Source of the DNA: Streptomyces agglomeratus
GTDB taxonomy: Bacteria; Actinomycetota; Actinomycetes; Streptomycetales; Streptomycetaceae
Reading direction: 5' to 3'
DNA: 64,000 bases
Assembly: GCF_001746415.1 (NCBI RefSeq)
Contig: NZ_MEHJ01000001.1
Location: 6,516,501-6,580,500, forward strand
Part shown: one piece after another, positions 40,238 to 49,898 of the stretch
How the letters are laid out: each line of letters starts with the position of its first letter
How positions within the stretch are numbered: the stretch's first letter is position 1
The notes under the pieces: generated by a model
Told to the model about the DNA's origin: nothing
The model's input: only the letters and a program-made list of their open reading frames with translations
Databases searched by the model: none
Translations under genes and position numbers: made by a program

Positions 40238-41410
40238 ATGCCCGCATCACCGAGCACCGCCCGGGCCATCAACGACCGGTTCGCCCTCAAGCTCCTCCAG
40301 GACGAGGGCCCGTTGACGGCGACGCAGCTCAGAACGCTGACCGGACTCTCCCGCCCCTCCGTCGCCGACCTGGTCGAACGGCTCCGGGGTGCGGGCCTGA
40401 TCACCGTGGTGGGGGAGACCGGCGCGCAGCGCCGCGGCCCCAATGCCCGGCTGTACGGGATCGTCGCCGACCGCGCGCACCTCGCCGCGCTCGACGTACG
40501 GACCCAGGGGGTCTCCGTCGTCGTGGCCGACCTGCTCGGCAGGACCCTCGCGGAGGCGACGCTGCCCATCGACGGCGACGCGACCGGCACCGGGCCCGCC
40601 GTCGAGCAGGCCGTGGGGCTCCTCGAACGCACCGCCCGGGAGGCCGGAGCGGGGCGCCTGCACAGCGTCGGCATCGGCGCACCCGGGCTCATCGACCCGG
40701 CGACCGGGGAGCTGCGCGACACCACCGGGCTCCCCGCCTGGCACCGCAGGCTGGTCGCCGCCCTCCAAGAGCGGCTCCCCGCCACCGTGCTCGTCGAGAA
40801 CGAGACCAACCTCGCCGCCGTCGCGGAGCAGCGGCTCGGCGCGGCCCGCGACCGCGACACCTTCGTACTGCTCTGGCTCGGCCACGGCGTCGGCGCGGCG
40901 CTCGTACTCGACGGCAAGCTGCGCCGGGGCGCGTCGGGCGGGGCCGGCGAGGTCGGCTTCCTGCCGGTACCGGGCGCCGTGGGCCTGCCCTCGGCCACGG
41001 ACTGCGGAGGCGGATTCCATACGCTGGTCGGCGGCGCCGCGATCCGCGAACTCGCCGCCCGGCACGGCCTCGTGACCGCCGGGGACACCTCCGCCGCCGC
41101 CGGCGTACGGGCGGCCCTCGCGGCGGGGCCCGCGGGTGAGCCCTTCCTGGACGTCCTCGCCACGCACCTGGCCGTCGGCGCCGCGGCCGTCACCGCCGTC
41201 CTCGACCCCGGCTGCGTCCTGCTGGGCGGGGAGACCGGCCACACGGGCGGTGCCGCCCTCGCCGCCCGCGTCGCCGGAAAGCTGGCCGCGATGTCCCCGC
41301 TGAGCACCGAGGTGCGGGTGGGGGCACTCGGCGACGGGGCGGTGCTCCAGGGCGCGCTGCTCGTGGCACGGGACGCCGCCCAGGACGACGTCTTCGGCCC
41401 CCAGGGCTGA
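40238..41410 (+). CDS. ROK-family transcriptional regulator with degenerate kinase site
   Basis: 390 residues: N-terminal winged HTH (LQDEGPLTATQLRTLTGLSR and SVADLVERLRGAGLI) followed by a ROK fold (VLLWLGHGVGAALVLDGKLRRGASGGAGEVGF). The canonical CxCGxxGCxE zinc motif is missing (TDCGGGFHTLVGG), and the catalytic Asp equivalent in NDANAAALGE-type motifs reads VENETNLAAVAE. It is therefore a regulator, not a sugar kinase. ATG 40238. Confidence 0.9.
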   Translation: MPASPSTARAINDRFALKLLQDEGPLTATQLRTLTGLSRPSVADLVERLRGAGLITVVGETGAQRRGPNARLYGIVADRAHLAALDVRTQGVSVVVADLLGRTLAEATLPIDGDATGTGPAVEQAVGLLERTAREAGAGRLHSVGIGAPGLIDPATGELRDTTGLPAWHRRLVAALQERLPATVLVENETNLAAVAEQRLGAARDRDTFVLLWLGHGVGAALVLDGKLRRGASGGAGEVGFLPVPGAVGLPSATDCGGGFHTLVGGAAIRELAARHGLVTAGDTSAAAGVRAALAAGPAGEPFLDVLATHLAVGAAAVTAVLDPGCVLLGGETGHTGGAALAARVAGKLAAMSPLSTEVRVGALGDGAVLQGALLVARDAAQDDVFGPQG

Positions 41411-41522
41411 GACAGAGCCCGAGCCGAGCCCCAAAGCCGCAGAACAGCCCCGGGGCCGAGAAGTGAGACCCGGCGGCGGGAAGGGCCGGTCACCGCCGCC
41501 GGGCGTTCGTGCGGGGGTCAGG

Positions 41523-43853
41523 TCAGCAGGCTCCGAGGTCCTGCCAGACACCCCACTCACCGGTAGTACCCGGCTCTTCCCCCTTGGTCCACCACTTGGA
41601 CTTCCACTGGTGCGACTTGTGGGCGACGGTCGTACCGCCGCCGTACTCGGACGTGGCGCTCCACGCGGGCGCCGCGCACGGTCCGCCCGGGCTCGGCGTG
41701 GGGCTCGGGTCCGGCCCCGGTCCGGGGCCCGTTCCCGGGTCCACCAGCGTCGTACCGCGCGCCAGGTCGCCCGCCAGGGCGTAGGACTGGCCGCCGAAGG
41801 TCACCGTCCAGTTGGACGGGGTGGAGGTCGGCAGGTAGTAGACGAAGTCCAGCTCGACCGACGCGCCCGGCGCGAGCGTCTGCCAGGCCGGCAGCTTCAG
41901 CGAGACGCGGTTGTAGTCGCCCTTCAGACCCCCGATGTTGTTGGCGGCCGTGTGGTCGCTGCGCACGATCCTCGTGTTGAACCCGGACTGGTCCTTGGCG
42001 TTGGCGGGCGCGGAGGTCGCGTAGTCGAACTGGAACTCCGTGCCGCCGGGCAGCGTCGCCTTCGTGTTGTTCGTGATCTTCAGCTTGGGGCTGATCGGGT
42101 AGTTGGAGTCACCGAGCGGGAACTGCCCGAAGTCCACACCGATGTCGAGCGCCTTCACCGGCAGCTCCACGGTGGAGCGCTTCGCGCCGTACGGCGAGGC
42201 CGACTTGAACTTCTCGTACATCGCCGTCGTCAGCGAGTCGCCGATCTCGTACTGGCCCTTCGCCGCGTTCCAGTCGTAGTCGCCCGCGAGCTCCCAGACC
42301 ATCGTGCCGCCGATGCCCTTGTCGACCACGTAGTCGGCCTTCGCCTTGACGGACTGCTCGTCCTCGGTCGACAGGAAGACCTTCTTCTCCGCGTTCCACA
42401 GCCAGGGCGCGACGAGCGTCGCGTCGTACTTGCGGGCGTACGTGCCGGTCAGCTTCGTGTCGGAGGGGAAGCCGTACTTCGTGACGTAGTCCCCGACGAC
42501 GCCCTTCTCCAGGTTCTTCGCGTGCCACATCGGGTTGGACCCGGCCGGGGACTCCTTGCCCGCCGTGTCCTTGTCGTGCCACAGGTTGTCGATGCCGGAG
42601 GCCCCGTCACCGCACTTGGTCAGGCCCGCGCCGGCCGGGCAGTTCGTCGAGGGTGCCTTGCCCCACAGCCCGTCGGTACCGCCCTGCACGTTCTTGTGCC
42701 CGCGGGTGTAGTACGGCAGGCCGATGTTGATGCGGCCGGCCGGCATCGAGCCGCGGAAGTAGTGGTACGCCCAGTCGGTGTTCAGGTAACCGACCCCGCC
42801 GTACTGCGCGGTCGAGTACACGCCCGCGGCCGCCAGTTCGGCGTCCTTGCCGTCGTCGAAGAGCGAGGCGTTCGGGCCGACGTACTCGTTCCACGCGCCG
42901 TGCAGGTCGTACGACATGATGTTGACGTAGTCCAGGTACTTCTGGACCTGGAACGTCTCCATGCCGCGCAGCAGATAGCCCGACGAGGGCGCGGCCACCG
43001 TCAGCAGGTAGTGCTTCCCGTCCGCGGCGCCCGCCCGGTCGAGCTTCTCGCGCAGCGACTTCATCAGCGCCGCGTAGCCCTTGACCAGCCCGGCCCGGCG
43101 ACCGTTGGAGTACGAGAAGTCCAGCGGATTGCCCGCGTCCTTCATCGTCGTCGGGTACTCGTAGTCGATGTCGACGCCGTTGAAGCCGTACTTCTTGATG
43201 AACGCGACCGTCGAGTCCGCGAACGTGTCGATGCCCGCCTGGTTGACCGAGCCGTCCGCGTGGGTCGCCATCGAGTAGAAGCCGCCGGAGTTCACCCGGT
43301 CGCCGTTGTCCGCGAAGTACCCGCCGGTTTCGGCCCAGCCGCCCACCGACACCAGGGTCTTCACGTCCGGGTGCTGCTTCTTGAACTTGCTCAGCAGGTT
43401 GAAGTGGCCCTTGTAGCCGTACGCCGGGTCCATCTCCGCACCGGCCACGCCCGGCCAGGTCATCCCGGTCGCGGCGTTCTTCTCGCCGTCGGAGCCGACC
43501 GAGATCCTGTGGTCGCTCCTGATGTGCGCGAAGGCGTAGTTGAGGTGGGTGACCTTGTCCCACGGGATGTCGGAGGCCAGGTACGCGGGCTCGCCGTTCT
43601 TGCCCGTACGCCAGCCGGTGAAGTAGCCGATGACGCGGCGCTTGTGGTCGGCGCCCATCTTCTCGCGGCCCTCGGTGTCGTAGACGGAGCAGTACGGGAC
43701 GTCAACGCCCGGGGTCTTGTACAGCCCGTCGGGGCGACAGGACTCGTGGTCGGCGGCGTGCGAGACGCCTCCGGTGAGCGAACTGAGCAGGAGAGCGGCG
43801 ACGGTTGCGCCGGCGGCGAGCAGGGAGGTTCTCGCTCGGGTGGGGGACAGCAC
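41523..43853 (-). CDS. Secreted GH18 chitinase with C-terminal chitin-binding domain
   Basis: 776 residues. Signal peptide at 1-34 (TSLLAAGATVAALLLSSLTG, cleavage near SHAA-DHE). GH18 barrel with VKTLVSVGGW and FNGVDIDYEYP; the catalytic Glu is residue 232 and the first Asp of the usual DGxDxDxE is Asn225. Then a beta domain near 560-690 (VELPVKALDIGVDF onward), a Gly/Pro linker, and a C-terminal CBM5/12-type module (WSATSEYGGGTTVAHKSHQW ... WGVWQDLGAC). GTG start at 43853. Promoter repeats upstream match Streptomyces chitinase control. Confidence 0.94.
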   Translation of the reverse strand: MLSPTRARTSLLAAGATVAALLLSSLTGGVSHAADHESCRPDGLYKTPGVDVPYCSVYDTEGREKMGADHKRRVIGYFTGWRTGKNGEPAYLASDIPWDKVTHLNYAFAHIRSDHRISVGSDGEKNAATGMTWPGVAGAEMDPAYGYKGHFNLLSKFKKQHPDVKTLVSVGGWAETGGYFADNGDRVNSGGFYSMATHADGSVNQAGIDTFADSTVAFIKKYGFNGVDIDYEYPTTMKDAGNPLDFSYSNGRRAGLVKGYAALMKSLREKLDRAGAADGKHYLLTVAAPSSGYLLRGMETFQVQKYLDYVNIMSYDLHGAWNEYVGPNASLFDDGKDAELAAAGVYSTAQYGGVGYLNTDWAYHYFRGSMPAGRINIGLPYYTRGHKNVQGGTDGLWGKAPSTNCPAGAGLTKCGDGASGIDNLWHDKDTAGKESPAGSNPMWHAKNLEKGVVGDYVTKYGFPSDTKLTGTYARKYDATLVAPWLWNAEKKVFLSTEDEQSVKAKADYVVDKGIGGTMVWELAGDYDWNAAKGQYEIGDSLTTAMYEKFKSASPYGAKRSTVELPVKALDIGVDFGQFPLGDSNYPISPKLKITNNTKATLPGGTEFQFDYATSAPANAKDQSGFNTRIVRSDHTAANNIGGLKGDYNRVSLKLPAWQTLAPGASVELDFVYYLPTSTPSNWTVTFGGQSYALAGDLARGTTLVDPGTGPGPGPDPSPTPSPGGPCAAPAWSATSEYGGGTTVAHKSHQWKSKWWTKGEEPGTTGEWGVWQDLGAC

Positions 43854-43919
43854 GGTCTGTTCCTCCTGGGGAGGGTCGGCCTGGCACAGCGAACGACGGG
43901 TGATCGTCTTGTGGCGCAG

Positions 43920-43948
43920 ACGTTAAGAGGACTAGACCAGAGCGTCAA
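43920..43948 (-). promoter_or_regulatory. Chitinase promoter (-35 TTGACG, -10 TAACGT)
   Basis: On the minus strand TTGACG (43948-43943) and TAACGT (43925-43920) are 17 bases apart, 66 bases upstream of the GTG. The two 12-base repeats flank and overlap the -35, as described for other Streptomyces chitinase promoters. Confidence 0.75.
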
Positions 43949-43961
43949 TAGGTATGGACCA
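43928..43961 (-). promoter_or_regulatory. Pair of 12-base direct repeats (chitin control / DasR-like sites)
   Basis: Minus strand: TGGTCCATACCT (43961-43950) and TGGTCTAGTCCT (43939-43928), 22 bases start to start. They resemble the TGGTCCAGACCT direct repeats of Streptomyces chi promoters and, less strictly, the DasR dre consensus TGGTCTAGACCA. Predicts chitin/GlcNAc induction and glucose repression. Confidence 0.8.
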
Positions 43962-44040
43962 ATCTTCTGTGAGCCGGGCCACAGGAAATCCGATGCGTGG
44001 CACCAGGCCGGCGTGGCACACTGACCCTGTACCAGCAGCA

Positions 44041-44167
44041 GCGCACTCCGGGGTCGGTGTAATTCCGAACCGGCGGTTACAGTCCGCGACCCGGTCACCT
44101 CCAGTGACCGGTTGAACAGGTGAAATTCCTGTACCGACGGTGAAAGTCCGGATGGGAGGCAGTGCGC
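44041..44167 (+). ncRNA. FMN riboswitch (RFN element)
   Basis: All conserved blocks are present in order: closing stem GCGCAC (44041) with GTGCGC (44162), CTCCGGGGTCGGTGTAATTC, CCGGCGGTTACAGTCCGCGA, a variable CGGTCACCTCCAGTGACCG arm, TGAACAGGTGAAATTCCTG, ACCGACGGTGAAAGTCCGG and ATGGGAGG. It controls the ribD operon in response to FMN. The expression platform should lie in the 170 bases between it and ribD. Confidence 0.97.
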
Positions 44168-44337
44168 GGCGGGCCGTCACAGGTCTTGGGTACGCCGCTG
44201 TCGGCGGTTCGGTTCGTTCCTGCGGGGGCGCTCCCTCTTTTCCGGCTACGGCGTCCCGTCGTACCCGTTGGCGTTTTCCCGCTCTCTGTCGTCATCGACA
44301 GCCCCGGAGTCCGTGCCCGAAGAGGCAGGAGGACCCG
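44168..44337 (+). promoter_or_regulatory. Riboswitch expression platform / ribD leader
   Basis: 170 non-coding bases between aptamer and ribD. A small CCGC-TGT-GCGG-like hairpin region and a T-rich CCTCTTTTCC are seen, but no unique anti-terminator pair could be fixed by eye. It ends with AGGAGGA 5 bases before the ribD GTG. Confidence 0.5.
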
Positions 44338-45462
44338 GTGGCCACCGCAGCCGAAGCCACGACCGACGCGAACGCCATGCGCCGGGCCATCACGCTGGCC
44401 GCGCGCGGACTCGGCTCCACCAGCCCCAACCCGGTCGTCGGATGCGTCGTCCTCGACGCCGCCGGACAGCCCGCCGGAGCCGGATTCCACCGGCGCGCCG
44501 GCGGCCCGCACGCCGAGGTGCACGCCCTGCGCGAAGCGGGGGAGCGGGCGCGCGGCGGTACGGCGTACGTCACGCTCGAACCCTGCAACCACACCGGTCG
44601 CACCGGCCCCTGCGCCCAGGCCCTCGTCGCCGCCGGGATCGCCCGCGTCGTCTACGCCGTGGCCGACCCGAACCCGCAGGCCACCGGTGGCGCCGACACC
44701 CTGCGCGCGGCCGGCGTCCAGGCGGAGCGGGGCCTGCTCGCGGACGAGGCGGAGGCGGGCAACATCGCCTGGCTCACGTCCGTACGCCTCGGCCGCCCGT
44801 ACGTCCGCTGGAAGTACGCCGCGACGCTCGACGGCCGTATCGCCGCCGCCGACTCCACCAGCCGCTGGATCAGCTCCGCCGAGTCCCGCGCCGACGTCCA
44901 CCGGCTGCGGGCCGAGGCGGACGCCGTGATCGTCGGCTCCGGGACGATGCGCGCCGACGACCCCCACCTCGCCGTACGCGGCGCAGGGACCACCGAGGGC
45001 GTCACCCAGCCCCTGCGCGTCGTCGTCGACACCAACGCCACCGCCGTCAAGCCCGGCGCCCGCGTCCTCGACGACGCCGCACCCACGCTGATCGCGGTCG
45101 CCCAGGACGCCGACGCCGCGCACCTGGACGGGACGGGGGCGGAGGTCGTCCGGCTGCCCCGCGCCGCCGGCGGCCTGGACGTCCACGCGCTGCTCGCCGC
45201 CCTGCACACCCGGGGCGTGCGTTCCGTACTCCTCGAGGGCGGCCCCACGCTCGCCGGGGCGTTCGTCGCCGCGGGCGCCGTCGACGCCGTCACCGGCTAC
45301 CTGGCCCCCGTCCTGCTCGGAGCCGGCCCGGCAGCCCTCGGCGACGCCGGAATCACCACCCTCACCGAAGCGTTGCGGCTCGACGTCACCGAGACCGCGC
45401 GCATCGGCCCCGATCTGCGCATCACCGCCGTTCCCGCCACTCCCGTATCGAAGGAGCACTGA
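44338..45462 (+). CDS. ribD: Bifunctional pyrimidine deaminase / reductase
   Basis: Second and third steps of riboflavin synthesis from GTP. 374 residues. N-terminal deaminase with zinc ligands in HAEVHALREAGE and LEPCNHTGRTGPCAQAL; C-terminal NADPH-dependent reductase (WKYAATLDGRIAAADSTSRW, LLEGGPTLAGAF). GTG 44338 is set by an exact AGGAGGA site. ribE begins directly after the stop. Confidence 0.96.
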   Translation: MATAAEATTDANAMRRAITLAARGLGSTSPNPVVGCVVLDAAGQPAGAGFHRRAGGPHAEVHALREAGERARGGTAYVTLEPCNHTGRTGPCAQALVAAGIARVVYAVADPNPQATGGADTLRAAGVQAERGLLADEAEAGNIAWLTSVRLGRPYVRWKYAATLDGRIAAADSTSRWISSAESRADVHRLRAEADAVIVGSGTMRADDPHLAVRGAGTTEGVTQPLRVVVDTNATAVKPGARVLDDAAPTLIAVAQDADAAHLDGTGAEVVRLPRAAGGLDVHALLAALHTRGVRSVLLEGGPTLAGAFVAAGAVDAVTGYLAPVLLGAGPAALGDAGITTLTEALRLDVTETARIGPDLRITAVPATPVSKEH

Positions 45463-46071
45463 GTGTTCACCGGAATCGTCGAAGAGCTGGGTGAGGTCAC
45501 CGCCGTCGAGAACCTCGGTGACGCCTCCCGCTTCCGCCTGCGCGGCCCGCTCGTCACCGAGGACGCGAAGCACGGCGACTCGATCGCCGTCAACGGCGTC
45601 TGCCTCACCGTCGTGGAGTGCGGGGACGGTGAGTTCACCGCCGACGTCATGGCCGAGACCCTGAAGCGCTCCAGCCTCGGCGCCCTCACCACCGGCTCCC
45701 GCGTGAACCTGGAGCGCCCCATGGCGCTCGGCGGCCGCCTCGGCGGACACCTCGTCCAGGGACACGTCGACGGCACCGGCACGATCACCGGCCGCGAGCC
45801 GTCCGAACACTGGGAGATCGTCAAGGTCTCGCTCCCCCAGGACCTCGCCCGGTACGTCGTCGAGAAGGGGTCCATCACCGTCGACGGCGTGAGCCTCACC
45901 GTCGTCGAGGCCGGGGACGACTACTTCACCATCAGCCTCATCCCCACCACCCTCGACCTCACCACCCTCGGCATCAAGCAGGCCGGGGACCCGGTCAACC
46001 TGGAAGTGGACGTACTCGCGAAGTACGTCGAGCGGCTGCTGGGCGCCGACCGGAAGGAGAGCGCCAAGTGA
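45463..46071 (+). CDS. ribE: Riboflavin synthase alpha chain
   Basis: Dismutates 6,7-dimethyl-8-ribityllumazine to riboflavin (also called ribC in some species). 202 residues in two lumazine-binding repeats: MFTGIVEELGEV ... SIAVNGVCLTVVE in the first and GHVDGTGTITGREPSEHWEI ... SITVDGVSLTVVE in the second. GTG start immediately after ribD; the end overlaps ribM (GTGA). Confidence 0.96.
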   Translation: MFTGIVEELGEVTAVENLGDASRFRLRGPLVTEDAKHGDSIAVNGVCLTVVECGDGEFTADVMAETLKRSSLGALTTGSRVNLERPMALGGRLGGHLVQGHVDGTGTITGREPSEHWEIVKVSLPQDLARYVVEKGSITVDGVSLTVVEAGDDYFTISLIPTTLDLTTLGIKQAGDPVNLEVDVLAKYVERLLGADRKESAK

Positions 46072-46721
46072 ACGCCGTGTCCTGGCTGAACAGTGAGGCC
46101 TTCACGCTCCTCGACCAGAAGATCATCTGGTCGGACATGATCGGCAACACCATCGGCCTGATCGCCCTCGCCCTCGGCTGGCGCCGCTCGATATGGACCT
46201 GGCCCGCCCAACTCCTGTCGGGCGTGGTGCTGGTCGCGGCCAATGTCTCGGTCCAGCAGGCGGGCGGCGTCGGCAAGCAGATGATCGTCATCGCCGTCGC
46301 CGTCTGGGGCTGGCAGCAGTGGACCCGCGGCCGGCAGAGGGCCCAGGACGGCTCCCTCGCGGTCCGCTTCGCCACCTGGCGCGAGCGCGGATACCTCGCC
46401 GGCGGCGCACTGTTCGGCACCCTCGCGGTCGGCGCCCTGTTCACCGTCTTCCCGAAGCTCTCGTGGAGCCCGTGGGCGGACGCCTACATCTTCGTCGGCA
46501 CACTGGTCGCGATGATCGCCCAGGCCCGCGGCATGGTCGAATTCTGGTTCGCCTGGCTGCTCGTCGACCTCGTCGGCGTACCGCTCAACTTCGCGGGCGG
46601 TCTCGCCTTCTCCGGCCTCATCTACATCGTCTACGGCGCGCTCGTCCTGTGGGGCATGCGCGACTGGTGGCAGCGTTCGCGCGCGAGCGTGAAGCCCGCC
46701 ATGGAAGGAGCAGCAGCATGA
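46068..46721 (+). CDS. ribM: Riboflavin transporter RibM (PnuC/PnuX family)
   Basis: 217 residues with about 6 membrane helices; PnuC-like motifs [13 protein letters not shown] and the C-terminal [20 protein letters not shown]. RibM-type PnuX proteins sit in actinobacterial rib operons and import riboflavin. Overlaps ribE and ribBA by 4 bases each, so it is fully coupled and under FMN control. Confidence 0.92.
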   Translation: MNAVSWLNSEAFTLLDQKIIWSDMIGNTIGLIALALGWRRSIWTWPAQLLSGVVLVAANVSVQQAGGVGKQMIVIAVAVWGWQQWTRGRQRAQDGSLAVRFATWRERGYLAGGALFGTLAVGALFTVFPKLSWSPWADAYIFVGTLVAMIAQARGMVEFWFAWLLVDLVGVPLNFAGGLAFSGLIYIVYGALVLWGMRDWWQRSRASVKPAMEGAAA

Positions 46722-48058
46722 GCGCCCGCCCGTCACCCGCCACCGCCCTGCCCGAGGACCTTCGCGCCCCGGAATCCCCGCCCACCTGGTACAGCACCGA
46801 CAACGCCGAGGACCTCGCCCTCGACCCCGTCGAGCAGGCCATCCGCGACATCGCCGCCGGCCGCCCCGTGGTCGTCGTCGACGACGAGAACCGCGAGAAC
46901 GAGGGAGACCTAGTCATCGCCGCCGAGATGGCGACGCCCGAGATCGTCGCGTTCATGATGAGCGAGTGCCGCGGCCTGATCTGCGCGCCCATGGAGGGCG
47001 ACGAGCTGGAGCGGCTCGAACTCCCGCAGATGGTCGAGAACAACACCGAGTCGATGAGTACGGCGTTCACCGTCTCCGTCGACGCCTCCGCCGCGCACGG
47101 CGTCACCACCGGCATCTCGGCCGCCGACCGCGCCGCGACCCTGCGGCTCCTGGCGAGCGGCCGCTCCACCGCGGGCGACTTCGTCCGCCCCGGCCACATC
47201 TTCCCGCTGCGGGCCAAGCCCGGCGGCGTACTCGTCCGCAACGGCCACACCGAGGCGGCCGTGGACCTCGCCCGGCTCGCCGGCCTGCGCCCGGCCGGCG
47301 CGATCGTCGAGATCGCCGGCGAGGACGGGGTGATGCTGCGGCTGCCCGAGCTGATCCCGTTCGCCCGCAAGCACGGCCTGACGATCATCTCCATCGAGGA
47401 CCTGATCGCCTACCGCCGCACCTCCGACCCCAAGGTCCGCCGCGAGGCCACCGTCCAGCTCCCGACGTCCTTCGGGGACTTCACGGCGTACGGCTACCGC
47501 TCGACCGTCGACGGCGTCGAGCACGTCGCGCTCGTGCACGGGGAGATCGGCGACGGCGACGACGTCCTGGTGCGGATCCACTCCGAGTGCCTGACCGGTG
47601 ACATCTTCCACTCGCAGCGCTGCGACTGCGGCCCCCAGCTGGAAACGTCCATGCAGCGCATCACCGAGACCGGGCGCGGCGTCGTCGTCTACCTGCGCGG
47701 CCACGAGGGGCGCGGCATCGGGCTGCTGTCCAAGCTGCGGGCGTACGAGCTCCAGGAGCTCGGGCGGGACACCCTCGACGCCAATCTGGAGCTGGGCCTT
47801 CCCGCCGACGCCCGTGACTACGCCGCCGGGGCGCAGATCCTGGAAGACCTCGGCGTGCGGAGCCTCAGGCTGATGACGAACAACCCCGAGAAGACGGCCG
47901 CGCTCGTCCGGCACGGGCTGACCGTCATCGGACGCGAGCCCATGCCCGTCACGGCGGGCGAACACAACCTGCGGTACCTGCGGACCAAGCGGGACCGGAT
48001 GGGGCACGACCTTCCGTGGCTGGACGGCGCCTCCGCCTCCACCTGCGGCAACCAGTAA
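46718..48058 (+). CDS. ribBA: 3,4-dihydroxy-2-butanone-4-phosphate synthase / GTP cyclohydrolase II
   Basis: 446 residues. N-terminal RibB ([41 protein letters not shown]) makes the four-carbon unit from ribulose-5-P. C-terminal GTP cyclohydrolase II has the zinc cluster [19 protein letters not shown] and [20 protein letters not shown] 40-residue non-conserved N-terminal extension is present. The ATG overlaps the ribM stop. Confidence 0.96.
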   Translation: MSARPSPATALPEDLRAPESPPTWYSTDNAEDLALDPVEQAIRDIAAGRPVVVVDDENRENEGDLVIAAEMATPEIVAFMMSECRGLICAPMEGDELERLELPQMVENNTESMSTAFTVSVDASAAHGVTTGISAADRAATLRLLASGRSTAGDFVRPGHIFPLRAKPGGVLVRNGHTEAAVDLARLAGLRPAGAIVEIAGEDGVMLRLPELIPFARKHGLTIISIEDLIAYRRTSDPKVRREATVQLPTSFGDFTAYGYRSTVDGVEHVALVHGEIGDGDDVLVRIHSECLTGDIFHSQRCDCGPQLETSMQRITETGRGVVVYLRGHEGRGIGLLSKLRAYELQELGRDTLDANLELGLPADARDYAAGAQILEDLGVRSLRLMTNNPEKTAALVRHGLTVIGREPMPVTAGEHNLRYLRTKRDRMGHDLPWLDGASASTCGNQ

Positions 48059-48086
48059 CCCGTACCAACCTCGAAGGAGACAACGC

Positions 48087-48572
48087 GTGAGCGGCAAGGG
48101 CGCACCCGAACTGAGTGTGAAGAACTGCGGCGACCTCCGGGTGGCGGTGATCGCGGCCCAGTGGCACGAGAAGGTCATGGACGGCCTCGTCGACGGCGCG
48201 CTGCGCGCCCTGCACGAGCTGGGCATCGACGAGCCGACCGTGCTGCGGGTCCCCGGCAGCTTCGAGCTCCCGGTCGTCGCGAAGGTCCTCGCAAGCCGTG
48301 GTTACGACGCGATCGTCGCCCTGGGCGTCGTCATCCGCGGCGGAACCCCCCACTTCGAGTACGTGTGCCAGGGCGTGACGAACGGCCTCACGCAGGTCTC
48401 CGTCGACACCGGCGTCCCGATCGGTTTCGGCGTACTGACCTGCGACACCGAGGAGCAGGCGCTCGACCGGGCCGGCATCGAGGGCTCGAACGAGGACAAG
48501 GGCCACGAGGCCGTCACCGCCGCCGTCGCGACCGCGACCACGCTGCGCACGGTCGCCGAACCCTGGCGCTGA
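48087..48572 (+). CDS. ribH: Lumazine synthase (riboflavin synthase beta chain)
   Basis: 161 residues. Condenses the RibBA and RibD products. Motifs: [48 protein letters not shown] with the catalytic His, and [19 protein letters not shown] start with AAGGAG upstream, 28 bases after ribBA. Last gene of the rib operon. Confidence 0.96.
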   Translation: MSGKGAPELSVKNCGDLRVAVIAAQWHEKVMDGLVDGALRALHELGIDEPTVLRVPGSFELPVVAKVLASRGYDAIVALGVVIRGGTPHFEYVCQGVTNGLTQVSVDTGVPIGFGVLTCDTEEQALDRAGIEGSNEDKGHEAVTAAVATATTLRTVAEPWR

Positions 48573-48607
48573 GTGGCACCGGGCCACCCCGTACTCTTAG
48601 GACCATC

Positions 48608-48889
48608 ATGGCCAACAAACCCGCCAAGAGCTTCGAAGAGCTCTTCACCGAGCTCCAGCACAAGGCCGCCACCGGCGACCCCTCCACCTCCCGCACCGCC
48701 GAGCTGGTGGGCAAGGGCGTGCACGCCATCGGCAAGAAGGTCGTCGAAGAGGCCGCCGAGGTCTGGATGGCCGCCGAGTACGAGGGCAAGGAAGCCGCCG
48801 CCGAGGAGATCTCGCAGCTGCTGTACCACGTCCAGGTGATGATGGTCGCCCGCGGGATCTCGCTCGACGACGTCTACGCCCACCTCTGA
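48608..48889 (+). CDS. hisE: Phosphoribosyl-ATP pyrophosphatase
   Basis: 93 residues, MazG-like fold; second step of histidine synthesis. Motif [20 protein letters not shown] supplies the Glu/Asp metal ligands. ATG 48608, 35 bases after ribH, so it may be partly co-transcribed with the rib operon. As in other Streptomyces, hisE-hisG stand apart from the main his operon. Confidence 0.95.
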   Translation: MANKPAKSFEELFTELQHKAATGDPSTSRTAELVGKGVHAIGKKVVEEAAEVWMAAEYEGKEAAAEEISQLLYHVQVMMVARGISLDDVYAHL

Positions 48890-48954
48890 GCCGCACGCCC
48901 CGCGTACGTACGACACCACCTACGACTCCCACCGCACAGAAGGAACCTGACCTC

Positions 48955-49812
48955 ATGCTGCGCATCGCCATTCCCAACAAGGGCTCCCTCTCCGGACCTG
49001 CGTCGGAGATGCTCCATGAGGCCGGTTACCAGCAGCGCAAGGAGTCGAAGGAGCTGCGCCTCGTCGACCCCGAGAACGAGGTGGAGTTCTTCTACCTGCG
49101 GCCCCGCGACATCGCGATCTACGTGAGCTCCGGCCGCCTCGACATCGGCATCACCGGCCGCGACCTGCTGCTGGACTCCGGCGCCAACGCCGAGGAGATC
49201 CTCCAGCTCGGCTTCGCCCGCTCGACCTTCCGTTACGCCACCAAGCCCGGCACCGCGACCGGCGTCAAGGACTTCGGCGGCATGACGGTGGCGACCTCGT
49301 ACGAGGGCATCGTCGCCAAGCACCTCGCCGACGAGGGCATCGACGCCGCCGTCGTCCACCTGGACGGAGCGGTCGAGACGGCCATCGAGCTGGGCGTCGC
49401 CCAGGTCATCGCCGACGTCGTCGAGACCGGCACCAGCCTGCGCAACGCCGGCCTCGAAGTGATCGGCGAGCCGATCATGAAGTCCGAGGCCGTCGTGATC
49501 CGCCGGACCGGCGTCTCCGCCGAGGAGGCCGTCGACCCGAAGGTGGCCCAGTTCCTGCGCCGCCTCCAGGGCGTCCTGGTCGCCCGCAGTTACGTGATGA
49601 TGGATTACGACTGCCGCGCCGAGCACCTCGAAGCGGCCGTCGCGCTCACCCCGGGCCTGGAGTCGCCGACCATCTCGCCGCTGCACAACGAGGGCTGGGT
49701 CGCCGTCCGTTCCATGGTCCCGGCCAAGGAGTCCCAGCGCGTCATGGACGACCTGTACGAGCTCGGCGCGCGCGCCATCCTCACCACGGCCATCCACGCC
49801 TGCCGCCTCTGA
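48955..49812 (+). CDS. hisG: ATP phosphoribosyltransferase, long form
   Basis: 285 residues, first and feedback-controlled step of histidine synthesis. IPNKGSLSGPASEMLHEAGY at the start, DIGITGRDLLLDSGA, the PRPP-binding loop VETGTSLRNAGLEVIG and a C-terminal ACT-like regulatory domain (VAVRSMVPAKESQRVMDDL), which defines the HisZ-independent long form. AGAAGGA upstream of ATG. Confidence 0.96.
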   Translation: MLRIAIPNKGSLSGPASEMLHEAGYQQRKESKELRLVDPENEVEFFYLRPRDIAIYVSSGRLDIGITGRDLLLDSGANAEEILQLGFARSTFRYATKPGTATGVKDFGGMTVATSYEGIVAKHLADEGIDAAVVHLDGAVETAIELGVAQVIADVVETGTSLRNAGLEVIGEPIMKSEAVVIRRTGVSAEEAVDPKVAQFLRRLQGVLVARSYVMMDYDCRAEHLEAAVALTPGLESPTISPLHNEGWVAVRSMVPAKESQRVMDDLYELGARAILTTAIHACRL

Positions 49813-49898
49813 CCGCCGGACAGCCGCCGGCACCTGCCCGCGGTCTCCCCGCACCCCTCCGCACCTCCCTGCACCTCCCTGTAAGGAACGCGACCGCC

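Noticed and set aside
48161..48889. 242-residue frame joining ribH antisense-like sequence to hisE
   Set aside because: The first 150 residues are Arg-rich shadow of ribH; hisE begins at ATG 48608 with the correct family length.
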